DNA of 59,865 nt from Methanothermococcus sp. SCGC AD-155-M21 (GCA_019561565.1 JAHEPY010000038.1:1-59865), one strand, 5' to 3'. Positions 35,152 through 45,038 are shown, numbered from the stretch's first letter. Notes: generated by a model not told the origin, from the letters alone. Numbers and translations are program-made.

Positions 35152-36186
35152 TTATAAAGTAACATCTATATCTAAATGCTCTGTTAATTCCTTATACCTA
35201 TTCCTTATAGTAACCTCTGTAACCCCTGCAACATCTGCAACCTCCCTCTGGGTCCTTCTTGCTCCATGCAGGACACTTGCAATATATATTGCAGCCGCAG
35301 CCACTCCTGTTGGCCCCCTACCACTAGTTAATCCCTTTTCACCGGCTTTCTGAAGTATGGATATGGCCTTTGATTCCACTTCACCTGGCAATTTAAGTTC
35401 AGATGCAAATCTTGGAACATAATCTATGGGACTTGTAGGTGCCAATCTAATATTTAACTCCCTTGATATAAATCTATAAGTCCTACCTATCTCTTTCCTA
35501 TCTACCCTGGAAATTTCTGCAATCTCATCCAATGTCCTTGGAACCTTACATCTTCTACATGCAGCATAAAGGGCTGCGGCAGCCACTCCCTCAATGCTTC
35601 TACCCCTAATTAACCCCTTCTCTACGGCACCTCTATATAGAACTGCAGCATTTTCTCTAACATTTCTTGGGAGTCCCAACTTTGAGGATATTCTATCCAA
35701 CTCTGAAAGTGCAAATGCTAAGTTTCTTTCAGATGCATCAGAAACCCTTATTCTTCTCTGCCACTTTCTAAGTCTATATAATTGAGCCCTTCTATCTGCA
35801 GAAATGTCCTTTCCATAACTATCCTTATTTCTCCAATCAATAACTGTTGATAATCCTTTATCATGTATTGTATAAGTCATTGGAGCCCCAACTCTACTCC
35901 TCTTTACCCTCTGCTCATGGTCAAAGGCCCTCCATTCTGGACCTACATCAAATAGATTTTGTTGTAAAACACACCCACAATCGGCGCATACGATTTCTGC
36001 CCTCCCATAATCTTTAATAACATTTTTACCATGGCATATTGGACAGATTAATTCCTCTTCCCTTTCAAGAATTACCTTTTTAGGAGAATCCTTATCCATT
36101 GGATATTTTTCAACTATTTCTTGGATGCCACCTTTTTCTATTTTTTTATTATCCTTCTTCTCCTTTTCCATTAGTTTTAAATCCAT
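35152..36186 (-). CDS. tfb: Transcription initiation factor B
   Basis: A 344-residue archaeal TFIIB homologue that bridges TBP-bound promoter DNA and RNA polymerase. It has a Zn ribbon CPIC...CADC (about residues 48-69), the B-finger/linker ([20 protein letters not shown]) and two cyclin-like repeats (about 150-240 and 245-340). Each repeat has its own [17 protein letters not shown] or [16 protein letters not shown] motif. There is a longer than usual Lys/Glu-rich N-terminus. The M. jannaschii orthologue carries an intein, as I recall, but this copy has none. The ATG follows GGGTG, and gar1 lies 64 bp upstream on the same strand. Confidence 0.97.
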   Translation of the reverse strand: MDLKLMEKEKKDNKKIEKGGIQEIVEKYPMDKDSPKKVILEREEELICPICHGKNVIKDYGRAEIVCADCGCVLQQNLFDVGPEWRAFDHEQRVKRSRVGAPMTYTIHDKGLSTVIDWRNKDSYGKDISADRRAQLYRLRKWQRRIRVSDASERNLAFALSELDRISSKLGLPRNVRENAAVLYRGAVEKGLIRGRSIEGVAAAALYAACRRCKVPRTLDEIAEISRVDRKEIGRTYRFISRELNIRLAPTSPIDYVPRFASELKLPGEVESKAISILQKAGEKGLTSGRGPTGVAAAAIYIASVLHGARRTQREVADVAGVTEVTIRNRYKELTEHLDIDVTL

Positions 36187-36250
36187 AACTTACACCCTTT
36201 ACTAAATTTATCGCATAATAAATTAAATAATTAAAAAAAATATAAAAGGG

Positions 36251-36532
36251 TTATTTGCGCCTTGGAGATCCTTTCCTTTTCCCTTTTATTTTCCTGCCTT
36301 TTTGCAAAATGAATGCCTCTCCCTTTTCTAAAGATTTATCTCTTAAAGCGTTGCTGGCAGGGATTATATTTAAATAGGGCCTATCAACTGGGCCAAAAAT
36401 ATCATATATCTTCCCTAGTCTTTTCTTCCCAAGAGAGTCTAAAAAAATAGGCATATTTATCTTAGGTTGGTAATTAGTTCTCCCTATAATCCTCCCATTG
36501 GGGAGATTATGTAATATCTTTACTTTTTTCAA
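36251..36532 (-). CDS. gar1: H/ACA RNP protein Gar1
   Basis: A 93-residue RNA-modification protein, part of the H/ACA pseudouridylation complex with Cbf5, Nop10 and L7Ae. It has the Gar1 beta-barrel pattern (DSLGKKRLGKIYDIFGPVDR PYLNI split by the kink at PVDRPY) and a short basic tail (KGRKIKGKRKGSPRRK) in place of the eukaryotic RGG regions. It is the first gene of a unit with tfb, read from a strong promoter at about 36.63 kb. Confidence 0.92.
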   Translation of the reverse strand: MKKVKILHNLPNGRIIGRTNYQPKINMPIFLDSLGKKRLGKIYDIFGPVDRPYLNIIPASNALRDKSLEKGEAFILQKGRKIKGKRKGSPRRK

Positions 36533-36620
36533 AATAACTCCTCCAACCTATCTTAACTTATATATTTAGAATTATAAATATAATGTTATTTAATCTCAAT
36601 CAATTACTTTTAAGTTATAC

Positions 36621-36651
36621 TATATAAACTTTTCGAAAAATATATATATAA
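36621..36651. promoter_or_regulatory. Back-to-back divergent promoters sharing a central BRE
   Basis: Around a central TTTTCGAAAA (36630-36639) the sequence has TATATAAAC on the left and ATATATATATAAG on the right. Each TATA box has its own CGAAAA BRE, and the two BREs overlap in the palindromic centre. The minus-facing promoter would serve gar1-tfb, and the plus-facing one the hmdB gene with a leader of about 150 nt. Confidence 0.65.
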
Positions 36652-36817
36652 GTGGTAGATTACCCAAGTCATTTATTTAATACAGTATCCAGATTATTAT
36701 AGGATTATCTCTTTAGATAAATATTAAATATTTAGATAAATATTAAACATTATATCAAGCATAATATTAAACATAATATTAAAATTTAATATTATTATTA
36801 AATATTGGAGGATTTAG

Positions 36818-37870
36818 ATGAACCCATTGGAAGTTATGGAAAATTCAATTAGGGCCTATAAGATTACAACAAAACACCATAGAAACTTTGTAGATTTAAA
36901 AAGGGCCCTTTTCTTAGGATGGTATTGCGATTTAATTGATCCCTGTAAATTTTGCTATATGTCAACCCAAAAAAATAAAATAAAAAATCCAAAGTTGGCG
37001 AGAAGAAAACTTGAAAGTATTTTGGCAGAAGCCATACTTATGAAGAGAATTGGTTGGAAATTGGAGTTTATATCTGGAGGGTATGGATATACTGTTGAGG
37101 AGTTAAATACTATTTTGGAGTTAGTTGCCTATGTTCAAAAATCCAAACAATACTTAAATGTTGGTGTCGTGGATTTTGAAAGTCTAAATATAGAGGTTAT
37201 TGAGGGTATTGTTGGAGCCATTGAAACTGTAAATGAAGATCTTCATAATTATTTATGTCCACAAAAACCCATTAATAAGATTAAAGAAATGTTATTAAAG
37301 GCCAAGGATTATAATTTAAAAACAGGAATTACCATTATATTGGGAATGGGTGAAAAAGAGGAGGATATTGATAAACTATTAGATTTAATTGAGGAATTGG
37401 AATTGGACAGGATTACCTTTTATTCACTTAATCCTCAAAGGGATACAATTTTTGAGAGTAGGTGCTCAATTACAACCTTGGAGTATATGAATTGGGTTTC
37501 ATCAGTAAGGCTTAATTTTCCAAAAATAGAGATAATTACAGGTACTTGGTTAGATAAACTTACAAATATTGGTCCTTTAATAATGGCTGGATCCAACACA
37601 ATTACAAAATTTCCATTATTTAGTATCTTTGGGAGAAAGGAGGGCCTTACAGTTGAAACAGAGATAAAGTCCTCAGGAAGGGATTTATTGGGAACCTTTT
37701 CAGATATTGATGCACTAAGTGGAAAGAAAATCCTTAAAAATACCTCTTATTCCGATGAGGAGGTTGTTATAAGTAATAGAAGTATGGAATTATTGGATTC
37801 CTTAAAAAGTAATATAGATTATAAAATAGAAAGTTATATATCTAAAATATTAAAAAGAATTAATAATTAA
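36818..37870 (+). CDS. hmdB: HmdB-type radical SAM enzyme
   Basis: A 350-residue radical SAM protein with the unusual cluster motif C-x5-C-x2-C (CDLIDPCKFC, Cys37/43/46), the hallmark of HmdB, which works in assembly of the iron-guanylylpyridinol cofactor of [Fe]-hydrogenase Hmd. Further BioB-like signs are EFISGGYGYTVEEL and TGITIILGMGEKEEDI. The ATG follows TTGGAGG. No hmd or hcg gene is present in the window, although in M. jannaschii, as I recall, hmd is adjacent. A BioB-like enzyme of other specificity is the alternative, but the cysteine spacing argues against it. Confidence 0.8.
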   Translation: MNPLEVMENSIRAYKITTKHHRNFVDLKRALFLGWYCDLIDPCKFCYMSTQKNKIKNPKLARRKLESILAEAILMKRIGWKLEFISGGYGYTVEELNTILELVAYVQKSKQYLNVGVVDFESLNIEVIEGIVGAIETVNEDLHNYLCPQKPINKIKEMLLKAKDYNLKTGITIILGMGEKEEDIDKLLDLIEELELDRITFYSLNPQRDTIFESRCSITTLEYMNWVSSVRLNFPKIEIITGTWLDKLTNIGPLIMAGSNTITKFPLFSIFGRKEGLTVETEIKSSGRDLLGTFSDIDALSGKKILKNTSYSDEEVVISNRSMELLDSLKSNIDYKIESYISKILKRINN

Positions 37871-38389
37871 TAATCAGGGATCAGGAAAATGTAAAAGTGA
37901 TTAATTAATTTATTAAATTATTTTTTTAGTACATGGCATGATGAAAAATAAAATAATTAAAAAAAATTAATAAAAATATAAAACACATGGAACTAATATA
38001 AAATTTACTCCTAAATAAAAAAATAAAGAATAATAAGAATATATAAAAATAATATAAAATTTATTTCTTAAAAATTTATAGAAAAAACCTAAATTACAGA
38101 AGAGCATTGCCATCATGTTATAGCAAGATACGGGATTCTATTCTCCCTTAAATGTAAAATTTAAGAAATAATTAATTTTAAAAGTTAAATAAAGTCTATA
38201 TATTTAAGGAGTGTTTTAAAGTTCTTAGGAAATAAGTTTAAGATATTATATAGTTAACCATATGAAAAATTATTTTTTTATCAACTATGGGTTTATTATA
38301 ATTTATTGGTTATCAATTTTATAATTATTATACTTTTTAATACCCTTAATTCTATTATTATTTTTATTTAATTTATAAATTGTGAAAAT
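37871..38389. other. Intergenic region with MITE-like remnant
   Basis: A minus-oriented core fragment is at about 38090-38165 (CAGAAGAGCATTGCC, GATTCTATTCTCCC). It is followed by the plus-oriented end TTAAGGAGTGTTTTAAAG and TTCTTAGGAAATAAGTTTAA at about 38202-38250. The outer GACTATA is lost. The rest is A/T-rich, without a gene. Confidence 0.5.
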
Positions 38390-38890
38390 ATGAAACATAG
38401 GGAATTAAATAATCAAGAGATTAAATGTATTAAAAATACATTGAGCAATTACCTAAATAAAGAGGACATAGAGGGGTTTGATTTTGAAAATCTCTATCTT
38501 TTACATGATAATGACAAATACAATGTAATATATTCTACAGATGAAGTTTTAAGACATTTAAAGTTCTTTAAAAATATACATGGAGCAGGTATTTTATTTG
38601 GAGACTTTGGAAAAAATAAAAATAAAATTAAATTTTCAATGTCCTTAGAGGGTATGGATCTAATTTCAAAGAATATTGTAAAAAACCATGCCATAATAAA
38701 CAAAAAAGGCGAAACTTTATTTTTATATGGCAGGGACATATTTAAATCATCAATTTTAAAGTTAAATGGTACTGGAAGAATAGGTATATTTAATAAAGAT
38801 AAGGAATTCTTAGGTATTGGAAATTATAATAAGGGAGATATTATTAAAAATATTATTGATAAAGGATGGTATTTAAGAAAGGGAGGATAA
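38390..38890 (+). CDS. PUA-domain protein, archaeal Nip7-like
   Basis: A 166-residue protein with a pre-PUA region (about 1-90) and a PUA domain (about 90-166). The PUA part reads NKKGETLFLYGRDIFKSSIL, then NGTGRIGIFNKDKEFLGIGNY, and ends DKGWYLRKGG. That GWYLRKGG end and the layout match archaeal homologues of Nip7, a factor in large-subunit rRNA maturation. Other PUA proteins of the same size exist, so the exact name is inferred. The ATG follows GTGAAAAT. Confidence 0.75.
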   Translation: MKHRELNNQEIKCIKNTLSNYLNKEDIEGFDFENLYLLHDNDKYNVIYSTDEVLRHLKFFKNIHGAGILFGDFGKNKNKIKFSMSLEGMDLISKNIVKNHAIINKKGETLFLYGRDIFKSSILKLNGTGRIGIFNKDKEFLGIGNYNKGDIIKNIIDKGWYLRKGG

Positions 38891-39003
38891 TACCTAAGTT
38901 AAATATTAAGTAAAAAAATTAATAAAAACTATATATATTTAAACCTAGTTATATAAAAATCCTTTTTTATAAAAAAATTATAGATTAGATATTACGTGAA
39001 ATT

Positions 39004-39813
39004 ATGGATTCAAAAAAATTAATAAAAAGAATATTAAATGATACTTACAAGAATTTAGATGAGTATTCAAAGGATTTAATAAGATCCTGTGATTTTGAAG
39101 TGATATTTAAGGATTTATACATTATAGAAAAAAACACTGGGAATAAAAAAACACTGGAGCACTTAGAGGACTGTGAATCTTTGCCCTCCTTTGAGGCCCA
39201 AGAGCAAGAATACATTCTTAAAAAAGTTAATTTGGACAATTCCTTTAAAAATATTATTGAGATAGTTATTTCCTCAGAGGCCTCTGAGAGGGGATATATA
39301 TTAAAAGTGGATGATAATTACAAAGTTATAATGCCCAATAGATATATGACCTATGAACACAGGGAGAGGATCTTGGAATGGACTGAACTTTCTGAAGAGG
39401 AACTGGATAAAAAACTTGAAGATTTTTATGAAGTTGTTGATAAAGGAAGTGAAGATTTAAAAAAATTGGATAGTATGGAATATTGCAATTTTATGATATA
39501 TACTGATGTTTTTATGGACTTAGATGTCATAGAAAATATAGTTGAAAGGGACAATGATATGATAATAATATGGATCCATCCTCTGTATCTATTTTCCAGT
39601 GAAATTGTTATAAAGGGTATTATTGCCTATGAGTTATCATCCTATAATAATAAAATAATAGAGGAATATTACAGGGAAATAATAGAATACTGTAAGGAAT
39701 ATAAAAAACTTTTAGGTAAAAATTTGAATATTCTTAAAAAAATAAGGGATATTGCCCTAAAGAGTAATGATAAAGAGGCCATAAATCTAATAAATGAAAT
39801 TGAGGGAATGTAG
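39004..39813 (+). CDS. Unrecognised 269-residue protein
   Basis: I do not recognise this family. It is acidic and mostly helical, Glu/Asp/Lys-rich, without membrane segments or signal peptide. A region near residues 189-212 (IWIHPLYLFSSEIVIKGIIA then YELSSY) is arranged like the helix before and at the metal site of gluzincin-type proteases, but the HExxH motif is missing (YELSS), so any such relation would be to an inactive form. It follows the Nip7-like gene on the same strand after 113 bp, and the ATG follows GTGAAATT. It could be cotranscribed with that gene. Confidence 0.65.
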   Translation: MDSKKLIKRILNDTYKNLDEYSKDLIRSCDFEVIFKDLYIIEKNTGNKKTLEHLEDCESLPSFEAQEQEYILKKVNLDNSFKNIIEIVISSEASERGYILKVDDNYKVIMPNRYMTYEHRERILEWTELSEEELDKKLEDFYEVVDKGSEDLKKLDSMEYCNFMIYTDVFMDLDVIENIVERDNDMIIIWIHPLYLFSSEIVIKGIIAYELSSYNNKIIEEYYREIIEYCKEYKKLLGKNLNILKKIRDIALKSNDKEAINLINEIEGM

Positions 39814-39819
39814 TTTTAT

Positions 39820-40219
39820 TATAGTCAAATAAACAATATTTTAAACTTTAATCTAATTATACTAATAAAAAACCTTAATATCAAAAGAACCTCATAAAAA
39901 TAAAATAATAATTATTTAAAAAATAATAAATAATTTAAAAAAGTTATATACTACAATTAAAGAATTAATAGGAATGTAAAAAATTAATTAATATAAAAAA
40001 ATAAAAATTAATAAATAATAAAAAAATAGAAATCCCATATTACTCTCCTTAATGCTCTTAAGATCTCGGAAAAAGGATAAATTCTCCCTGAAATATTACA
40101 TAATAAAGGTTTATTATACTCTAAGATAGGGACTTAATGTATTTTTTTATTAATATTCTATCTTTTTTATTTTTAGCATATATTAATTATAAGTTTAAAA
40201 GGTTATGCGTTTGACTATG
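39820..40219. mobile_element. Nearly complete MITE-like element (~400 bp)
   Basis: It starts right after the preceding gene with TATAGTCAAATAAACAATAT (39820), has the minus-oriented core at about 40023-40140 (ACTCTCCTTAATGCTCTTAAG, CTAAGATAGGGACTTAATG) and ends with AATTATAAGTTTAAAAGG..CGTTTGACTATGA (about 40187-40219). The ends form an imperfect inverted repeat (TATAGTCAAA / TTTGACTATG). No open frame inside. Confidence 0.6.
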
Positions 40220-40324
40220 ATATTATAAAAATAATTAAATAGTAAAAATAAAAAAGGATAAAATATTAGTAAAGAAAGATGTATTAAATCTTTATCTTAA
40301 AATTAGGTGTTAATATTTATTCTA

Positions 40325-40480
40325 TTAAAAGATTCTACTCTGTTCTCTCAGTGCTTAGGAGCATATGAAGAATAAAGGGATCTCTAATTGTTATTATTTA
40401 TTTCTTTTTAAGTATTTTTAAAATCTTGGATTTTTCTATTTTATTTTAATTATCCTTTATTCTTTTATTTTTCTATTTTT
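40325..40480 (+). mobile_element. MITE-like core, plus orientation
   Basis: ATTCTACTCTGTTCTCTCAG, then TGCTTAGGAGCATATGAAG and AAGTATTTTTAAAATCTTGG match the core of the family. It lies beside the previous element in the opposite orientation. The stretch 40480-40625 is A/T-rich, T-rich on the plus strand, without a gene. Confidence 0.55.
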
Positions 40481-40625
40481 TATTAATTATTCTTTATTTT
40501 TTTAATTATTCTATATTTTTATTAATTATTTTTTAATTATTTTTTTGGAATTGTTTATTTATTATAACTAGTTTTTATCATAACTATGATTATTTTTATT
40601 TCCTATTTTAATTTAATATAAAATT

Positions 40626-41969
40626 TTAAGTTTTTAATGCCCTATTAATTAATTTAAGGCCCTTTTCTAAAAGATCCTTTGCCGTATTTTTATTTCTTCC
40701 TTCAACTCTTATTCTTATATATGGTTCAGTTCCAGAGGGCCTTATAAGTATCCATCCATCCTCTAAATTAAATCTGGCGCCATCTACAGTTTCAGGAACT
40801 ACGCCATCATATATTTTTTCTCCATTTTCTATTACATAATTCATTACACTTGATTTTTTATCATCATCACACTTAATTTTTTCCCTTAAATTTACATAGG
40901 AGGGTACCTTCTCTATAAGATTATGTAATCTTTTATTGTAATATTCCATCATTTCCAAGATTCTTAAACCTGATAGTATTCCATCGGGGGTTAAATGCAC
41001 ATCCCTGTGAATCCAGGTTCCAGAGGGCTCCCCTCCAAAAATGGCATCATATTTACATAGGGCCTCTGAAACTGCAACATCTCCAACCTTTGTTCTTATA
41101 ACTCTTACATTAAAATCCTCCAAATATTCATCAACGGACATTGAAGCATCAACAGTAGTTATTATTGTATTTTTACCAGATTTCTCCACCATATATCTTG
41201 AAAAGACCGCAAGTATTTTATCAAAATCTGCCAGTCTTCCCTTTTCATCAATGGCTATCATTCTATCGGCATCACCATCATGGGCTATCCCTATATAATT
41301 TCCATTTTTTTCATTTAGTCCCTTAATCATTCTCATGGTATGATTTAGATTCCTTTCATTGGGCTCGGGCATTCTTCCTATAAATCTTCCATCAATATGG
41401 GCATTTAAAGATATAACATGGGCTCCAACATCTGTAAATAGATAGGGGGAAACTACAGAACCTGCCGAGTTAGCACAATCTACCACAATATTAAATTCTT
41501 TATTTATATTCACGTGTTTAAGGATATATTCTCTATACTTTCTTATTGAGGTGTCATCTTCCCATACCTCTCCAACAGAGTTCCAATCTACCCTTTTAAA
41601 GTCTTTATTGAATATTATCTCCTCAATATATTTTTCCTGCTCAGGCCTATATGCTGTGCCATCTCTGTTAAAAAGTTTTATACCGTTGTACTCAGGAGGG
41701 TTATGGGAGGCTGTTATCATAATTCCCAAATCATAGTTCCTACTTGAAAACCCAAGTGTTGGAGTGGGCACAATACCTATATCAGTTACAGTAGCTCCAC
41801 CATTTAAAAGGCCTGTGATCAAAGCACTTTTGATTAAATTTCCAGTTGTCCTTGTATCCCTACCAATTACAACCTCTTTTGCCATTTGAGAAATGGCAAA
41901 GCCTACCTTATAGGCTATCTCTGGATTTAAATTTTTCATTCTTATGCCTGATGTTCCAAAAAGTCCCAT
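40626..41969 (-). CDS. glmM: Phosphoglucosamine mutase
   Basis: A 447-residue alpha-D-phosphohexomutase interconverting glucosamine-6-P and glucosamine-1-P on the way to UDP-GlcNAc. The start MGLFGTSGIR, phosphoserine loop TASHNPP (Ser88), metal loop DGDADR, sugar loop GGEPSGTWI and phosphate loop RPSGTEPYIRI are all present. The family also includes phosphomannomutases; the N-terminus and GEPSG loop favour GlmM, though dual activity is possible. A single gene, separated by long element-bearing spacers from both neighbours. Confidence 0.9.
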   Translation of the reverse strand: MGLFGTSGIRMKNLNPEIAYKVGFAISQMAKEVVIGRDTRTTGNLIKSALITGLLNGGATVTDIGIVPTPTLGFSSRNYDLGIMITASHNPPEYNGIKLFNRDGTAYRPEQEKYIEEIIFNKDFKRVDWNSVGEVWEDDTSIRKYREYILKHVNINKEFNIVVDCANSAGSVVSPYLFTDVGAHVISLNAHIDGRFIGRMPEPNERNLNHTMRMIKGLNEKNGNYIGIAHDGDADRMIAIDEKGRLADFDKILAVFSRYMVEKSGKNTIITTVDASMSVDEYLEDFNVRVIRTKVGDVAVSEALCKYDAIFGGEPSGTWIHRDVHLTPDGILSGLRILEMMEYYNKRLHNLIEKVPSYVNLREKIKCDDDKKSSVMNYVIENGEKIYDGVVPETVDGARFNLEDGWILIRPSGTEPYIRIRVEGRNKNTAKDLLEKGLKLINRALKT

Positions 41970-42623
41970 AGTATCACAGTAGATTTACTTAAAAAAATTA
42001 AAAATAATATAAAATAATATAATGTATAAGGTAATTATAGTCAAATGCATAAATATCTTAAACTTATAACTTTAATAATAATATAATAAAAGGATAAAAC
42101 ATTAACAAAGAGAAATATTTTTATTAATCCTTTAGAATTAAGGTTTTTTGTTTTATTATGTTTTTTTCTATATTTTATTTTTTATATTATTTTTAATTTT
42201 TAATTTTTTTTAATTATTTTATTTTATAATAATAATTATTTTTTATTAATTTCCAATGAAATTAGATTTTTTATTTATTAAAGATAATTTTTTTAAATTT
42301 ATAATTTTATATTATAATTAAATTATCTTAGGAAGTAATGGGATAAAGGTTTTATATTTATTGCATCTACATTATTTTTAACGAATATATAAAAAAATGA
42401 TATTTATATTATTTATATGTATTTATAACAGATTATGTATTATTAGGATATAAAAAATAAAAAAATAAATTTATTTAAAATTATTAATTTAATTAAAATA
42501 TTATTTTATAATCCATGGTTTTAATTTAACAAAATTCTATTTTTTTATATTAAGTTATTATTTTTAAATATACTTTATTTTAAATGAAATTTACCTTTAT
42601 AATTTTAAAATTACGGTGGTTTT
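41970..42623. other. Long intergenic region with one element end
   Basis: TATAGTCAAATGCATAAATA and CTTAAACTTATAAC at 42036-42070 match the element end in minus orientation, with no clear core behind it. The rest, to the DRG gene, is A/T-rich with long T and A runs. No gene seen. Confidence 0.45.
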
Positions 42624-43724
42624 ATGGGAGTACAGGAGGAAATTAAAAGAATAGAAGAGGAATTAAAAAATACACAATATAACAAGGCCACTCAAAAACA
42701 CATTGGGATATTGAAGGCTAAACTTGCTAAATTGAGAGATTTACAAAACAAACCAAAAGGTAACACTTCAGGTTATTCCTATGCTGTAAAAAAGACTGGA
42801 GATGCCACAGTGGCTTTTGTAGGATTTCCATCGGTAGGTAAATCTACCCTATTAAATAAAATCACAAATGCCAATTCAGAGGTTGGGGCCTATGCCTTTA
42901 CAACTTTAACGATCATCCCTGGTATTTTAGAATATAGGGGGGCAAAAATACAAGTATTGGATGCGCCAGGGATTATTTCAGGTGCATCCTTTGGTAAAGG
43001 GAGAGGTAGCGAAGTACTTGCTGCCGTTAGAAATGTGGATTTAATAATGTTGGTTGTAGATGTGTTCTCTCCTGAGCATATTCCAATAATAGAAAGGGAG
43101 TTATATAATGTGGGCATAAGACTTGATCAAAGGCCTCCTGATGTTAAAATTGTAAAAAAGGATAGAGGAGGCATTGCCATAAATACCACATTACCTTTGA
43201 CCAAAATAGATGAGGAAACAATAGTGGCCATATTGCATGAAAATAGAACACATAATGCCAATATTGTGATAAGGGAGGATATTACAGCAGATCAATTTAT
43301 AGATGTAATAAGTGGAAATAGGGAATATATTCCATCCTTGGTAGTAGTAAATAAAATAGATTTAGCAGATGAAAAGCATATACGTAAGATTGAGGAAGCA
43401 TTGAAGGATAGAGAATATATCTTAGTTTCCGGACATAAGAATATTAATATCGAAGAGTTAAAGGAAAAAATATTTAATACCTTAGGATTTATAAAGGCAT
43501 ATTTAAAACCACAGGGGGAAAAACCTGATTTAGATGAGCCCCTTATTATTTTAAAAAATTCCACAGTTGAGGATGTATGTAATAAACTTCATAGGGATTT
43601 TGTAAGGAATTTTAGATATGCCCAAGTATGGGGAAAATCTGCTAAGCATCCTGGTCAAAGGGTAGGTCTTAACCATGTACTTGAGGATGGAGATATACTT
43701 ACAATAGTTATAAAGAGAACATGA
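42624..43724 (+). CDS. DRG-family GTPase (Obg superfamily)
   Basis: A 366-residue translation-linked GTPase. It has an N-terminal helical hairpin (QEEIKRIEEELKNTQ), G1 GFPSVGKST at 67-75, G3 DAPGI, a DRG-specific insert after GRGSEVLAAVRNVD, G4 NKID, and a C-terminal TGS domain (about 290-366). In eukaryotes the DRG proteins bind ribosomes; the archaeal role is probably similar. The ATG follows GGTGG, and map starts 16 bp downstream. Confidence 0.93.
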   Translation: MGVQEEIKRIEEELKNTQYNKATQKHIGILKAKLAKLRDLQNKPKGNTSGYSYAVKKTGDATVAFVGFPSVGKSTLLNKITNANSEVGAYAFTTLTIIPGILEYRGAKIQVLDAPGIISGASFGKGRGSEVLAAVRNVDLIMLVVDVFSPEHIPIIERELYNVGIRLDQRPPDVKIVKKDRGGIAINTTLPLTKIDEETIVAILHENRTHNANIVIREDITADQFIDVISGNREYIPSLVVVNKIDLADEKHIRKIEEALKDREYILVSGHKNINIEELKEKIFNTLGFIKAYLKPQGEKPDLDEPLIILKNSTVEDVCNKLHRDFVRNFRYAQVWGKSAKHPGQRVGLNHVLEDGDILTIVIKRT

Positions 43725-43740
43725 TTAACAAGGGATAGAT

Positions 43741-44700
43741 ATGTCAGAAAATTTAAAAATTAATGATAATTCTAAATATAATAAAAATAATAAAAATAAT
43801 ATTCCCAATGATGATCCAAATAAAATAGAAAAACTAACAAATGCTGGTAAAATACATAACAAGGTAATGGAAGAGGCCTTAAAACTTATAAAGCCAGGGG
43901 AAAAACTTTACAATGTGGCAGAGTACGTTGAAAATAGAATAAGAGAACTTGGGGGCCAGGTAGCCTTTCCCTGCAACATATCCATAAACGAAGTTGCAGC
44001 CCATTATACTCCATATTATGGGGATAAAAAAGTATTTTCAGAGGGAGACCTTGTAAAGTTGGATATTGGAGTTCATATTGATGGATACATAGCAGATGGA
44101 GCATTAACCATTGATTTATCTAACTCCTACAATGACTTAAAGAAGGCCTCTGAATATGCTCTAAATCAGGCCATTAATGAAATAATTCCTCCAATGAATG
44201 TGGGGGAAATAGGGGCAATTATACAGGGGGCCATTGAGGGCTATGGTTATAAACCAATATCTAACCTATCTGGCCATGTTATGGAAAAATACGTTCTTCA
44301 CTCTGGAATAAGCATACCCAATGTAAAGGAAAATTCTAAGGACTTTATAGATGTTGGGGATGTGGTGGCAATAGAGCCCTTTGCCACAGATGGTTTTGGC
44401 CAGGTTGTTGATGGTGTTGAAAGATATATTTTTAAATATCTCAATACAAGGCCTGTTAGATTACCCTTGGCAAAAACACTATTAAAACTCATTGAAAAAA
44501 AATATCCATCATTACCCTTTTCTGAGAGGGAGGTATTAAAAGAAAATTCAAAATATAAACTTGCATTAAAAAATCTAATGAACTCAGGCTGCATATATGG
44601 TTATCCTGTGCTTATTGAAAAAAATCGGGGCATGGTAAGTCAATCTGAGCACACAGTGTTAATAACTGAAAATGGTGCAAAAATTATAACAAAATCTTAA
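43741..44700 (+). CDS. map: Methionine aminopeptidase, type II
   Basis: A 319-residue pita-bread metallopeptidase removing the initiator Met. Metal and catalytic residues fall in CNISINEVAAHYTP (His), VKLDIGVHIDGYIADGALT (the two Asp), SGHVMEKYVLHSG (His), VAIEPFATDG (Glu) and SQSEHTVLI (Glu). The roughly 60-residue insert of type II enzymes is present. The N-terminus has an Asn-rich low-complexity stretch of about 28 residues before the conserved core (IEKLTNAGKIHNKVMEEA). It lies 16 bp after the DRG gene, probably cotranscribed. Confidence 0.95.
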   Translation: MSENLKINDNSKYNKNNKNNIPNDDPNKIEKLTNAGKIHNKVMEEALKLIKPGEKLYNVAEYVENRIRELGGQVAFPCNISINEVAAHYTPYYGDKKVFSEGDLVKLDIGVHIDGYIADGALTIDLSNSYNDLKKASEYALNQAINEIIPPMNVGEIGAIIQGAIEGYGYKPISNLSGHVMEKYVLHSGISIPNVKENSKDFIDVGDVVAIEPFATDGFGQVVDGVERYIFKYLNTRPVRLPLAKTLLKLIEKKYPSLPFSEREVLKENSKYKLALKNLMNSGCIYGYPVLIEKNRGMVSQSEHTVLITENGAKIITKS

Positions 44701-44759
44701 ATTTGATTTTTTAAGTGGTTTTAAAAAAATAATGTCTATGCTATCCAAAAAAAATAAAG

Positions 44760-44844
44760 TGCGGGGGAGGGGATTTGAACCCCCGAACCCCTATGGGACT
44801 AGGCCCTCAACCTAGCGCCTTTGGCCAGACTTGGCAACCCCCGC
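44760..44844 (-). tRNA. tRNA-Leu (anticodon GAG)
   Basis: Minus strand, 85 nt, class II with a long variable arm (TAGTCCCATAGGGGTT region). The acceptor GCGGGGG/CCCCCGC is perfect, the anticodon arm CTAGG-TTGAGGG-CCTAG carries GAG, and the T arm GGGGTTCAAATCCCC is standard. CCA is not encoded. 44845-45038 is otherwise A/T-rich. Confidence 0.95.
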
Positions 44845-44880
44845 TCTTAATCCTAAACCACATTGGTTGTTTTGCATAAT

Positions 44881-44899
44881 ATTATATAAACTTTTCGGT
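44881..44899 (-). promoter_or_regulatory. BRE/TATA promoter of tRNA-Leu
   Basis: On the minus strand the sequence reads AACCGAAAAGTTTATATAAT, about 40 bp upstream of the tRNA 5' end. It has the same CGAAAA-TTTATATA arrangement as the gar1 promoter. Confidence 0.7.
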
Positions 44900-45038
44900 T
44901 AATAAAGGGAAGACATCTGATTCGATAATAATTATAACTCAATATATAAAAAAATAATTAAATATATTAATTTTTAAATAGCATAATAAAGTAAAATAAT
45001 ATAAAAATTATAAAAATAATAATTTAAAATTAAAAAAA

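Noticed and set aside
35152-36186. Intein in TFB, as remembered for the M. jannaschii orthologue
   Set aside because: The cyclin repeats read continuously with no insertion.
38390-38890. Immunity or toxin-antitoxin role for the small genes beside the MITE copies
   Set aside because: The 166-residue protein has a clear PUA domain typical of ribosome maturation; no toxin pair is visible.
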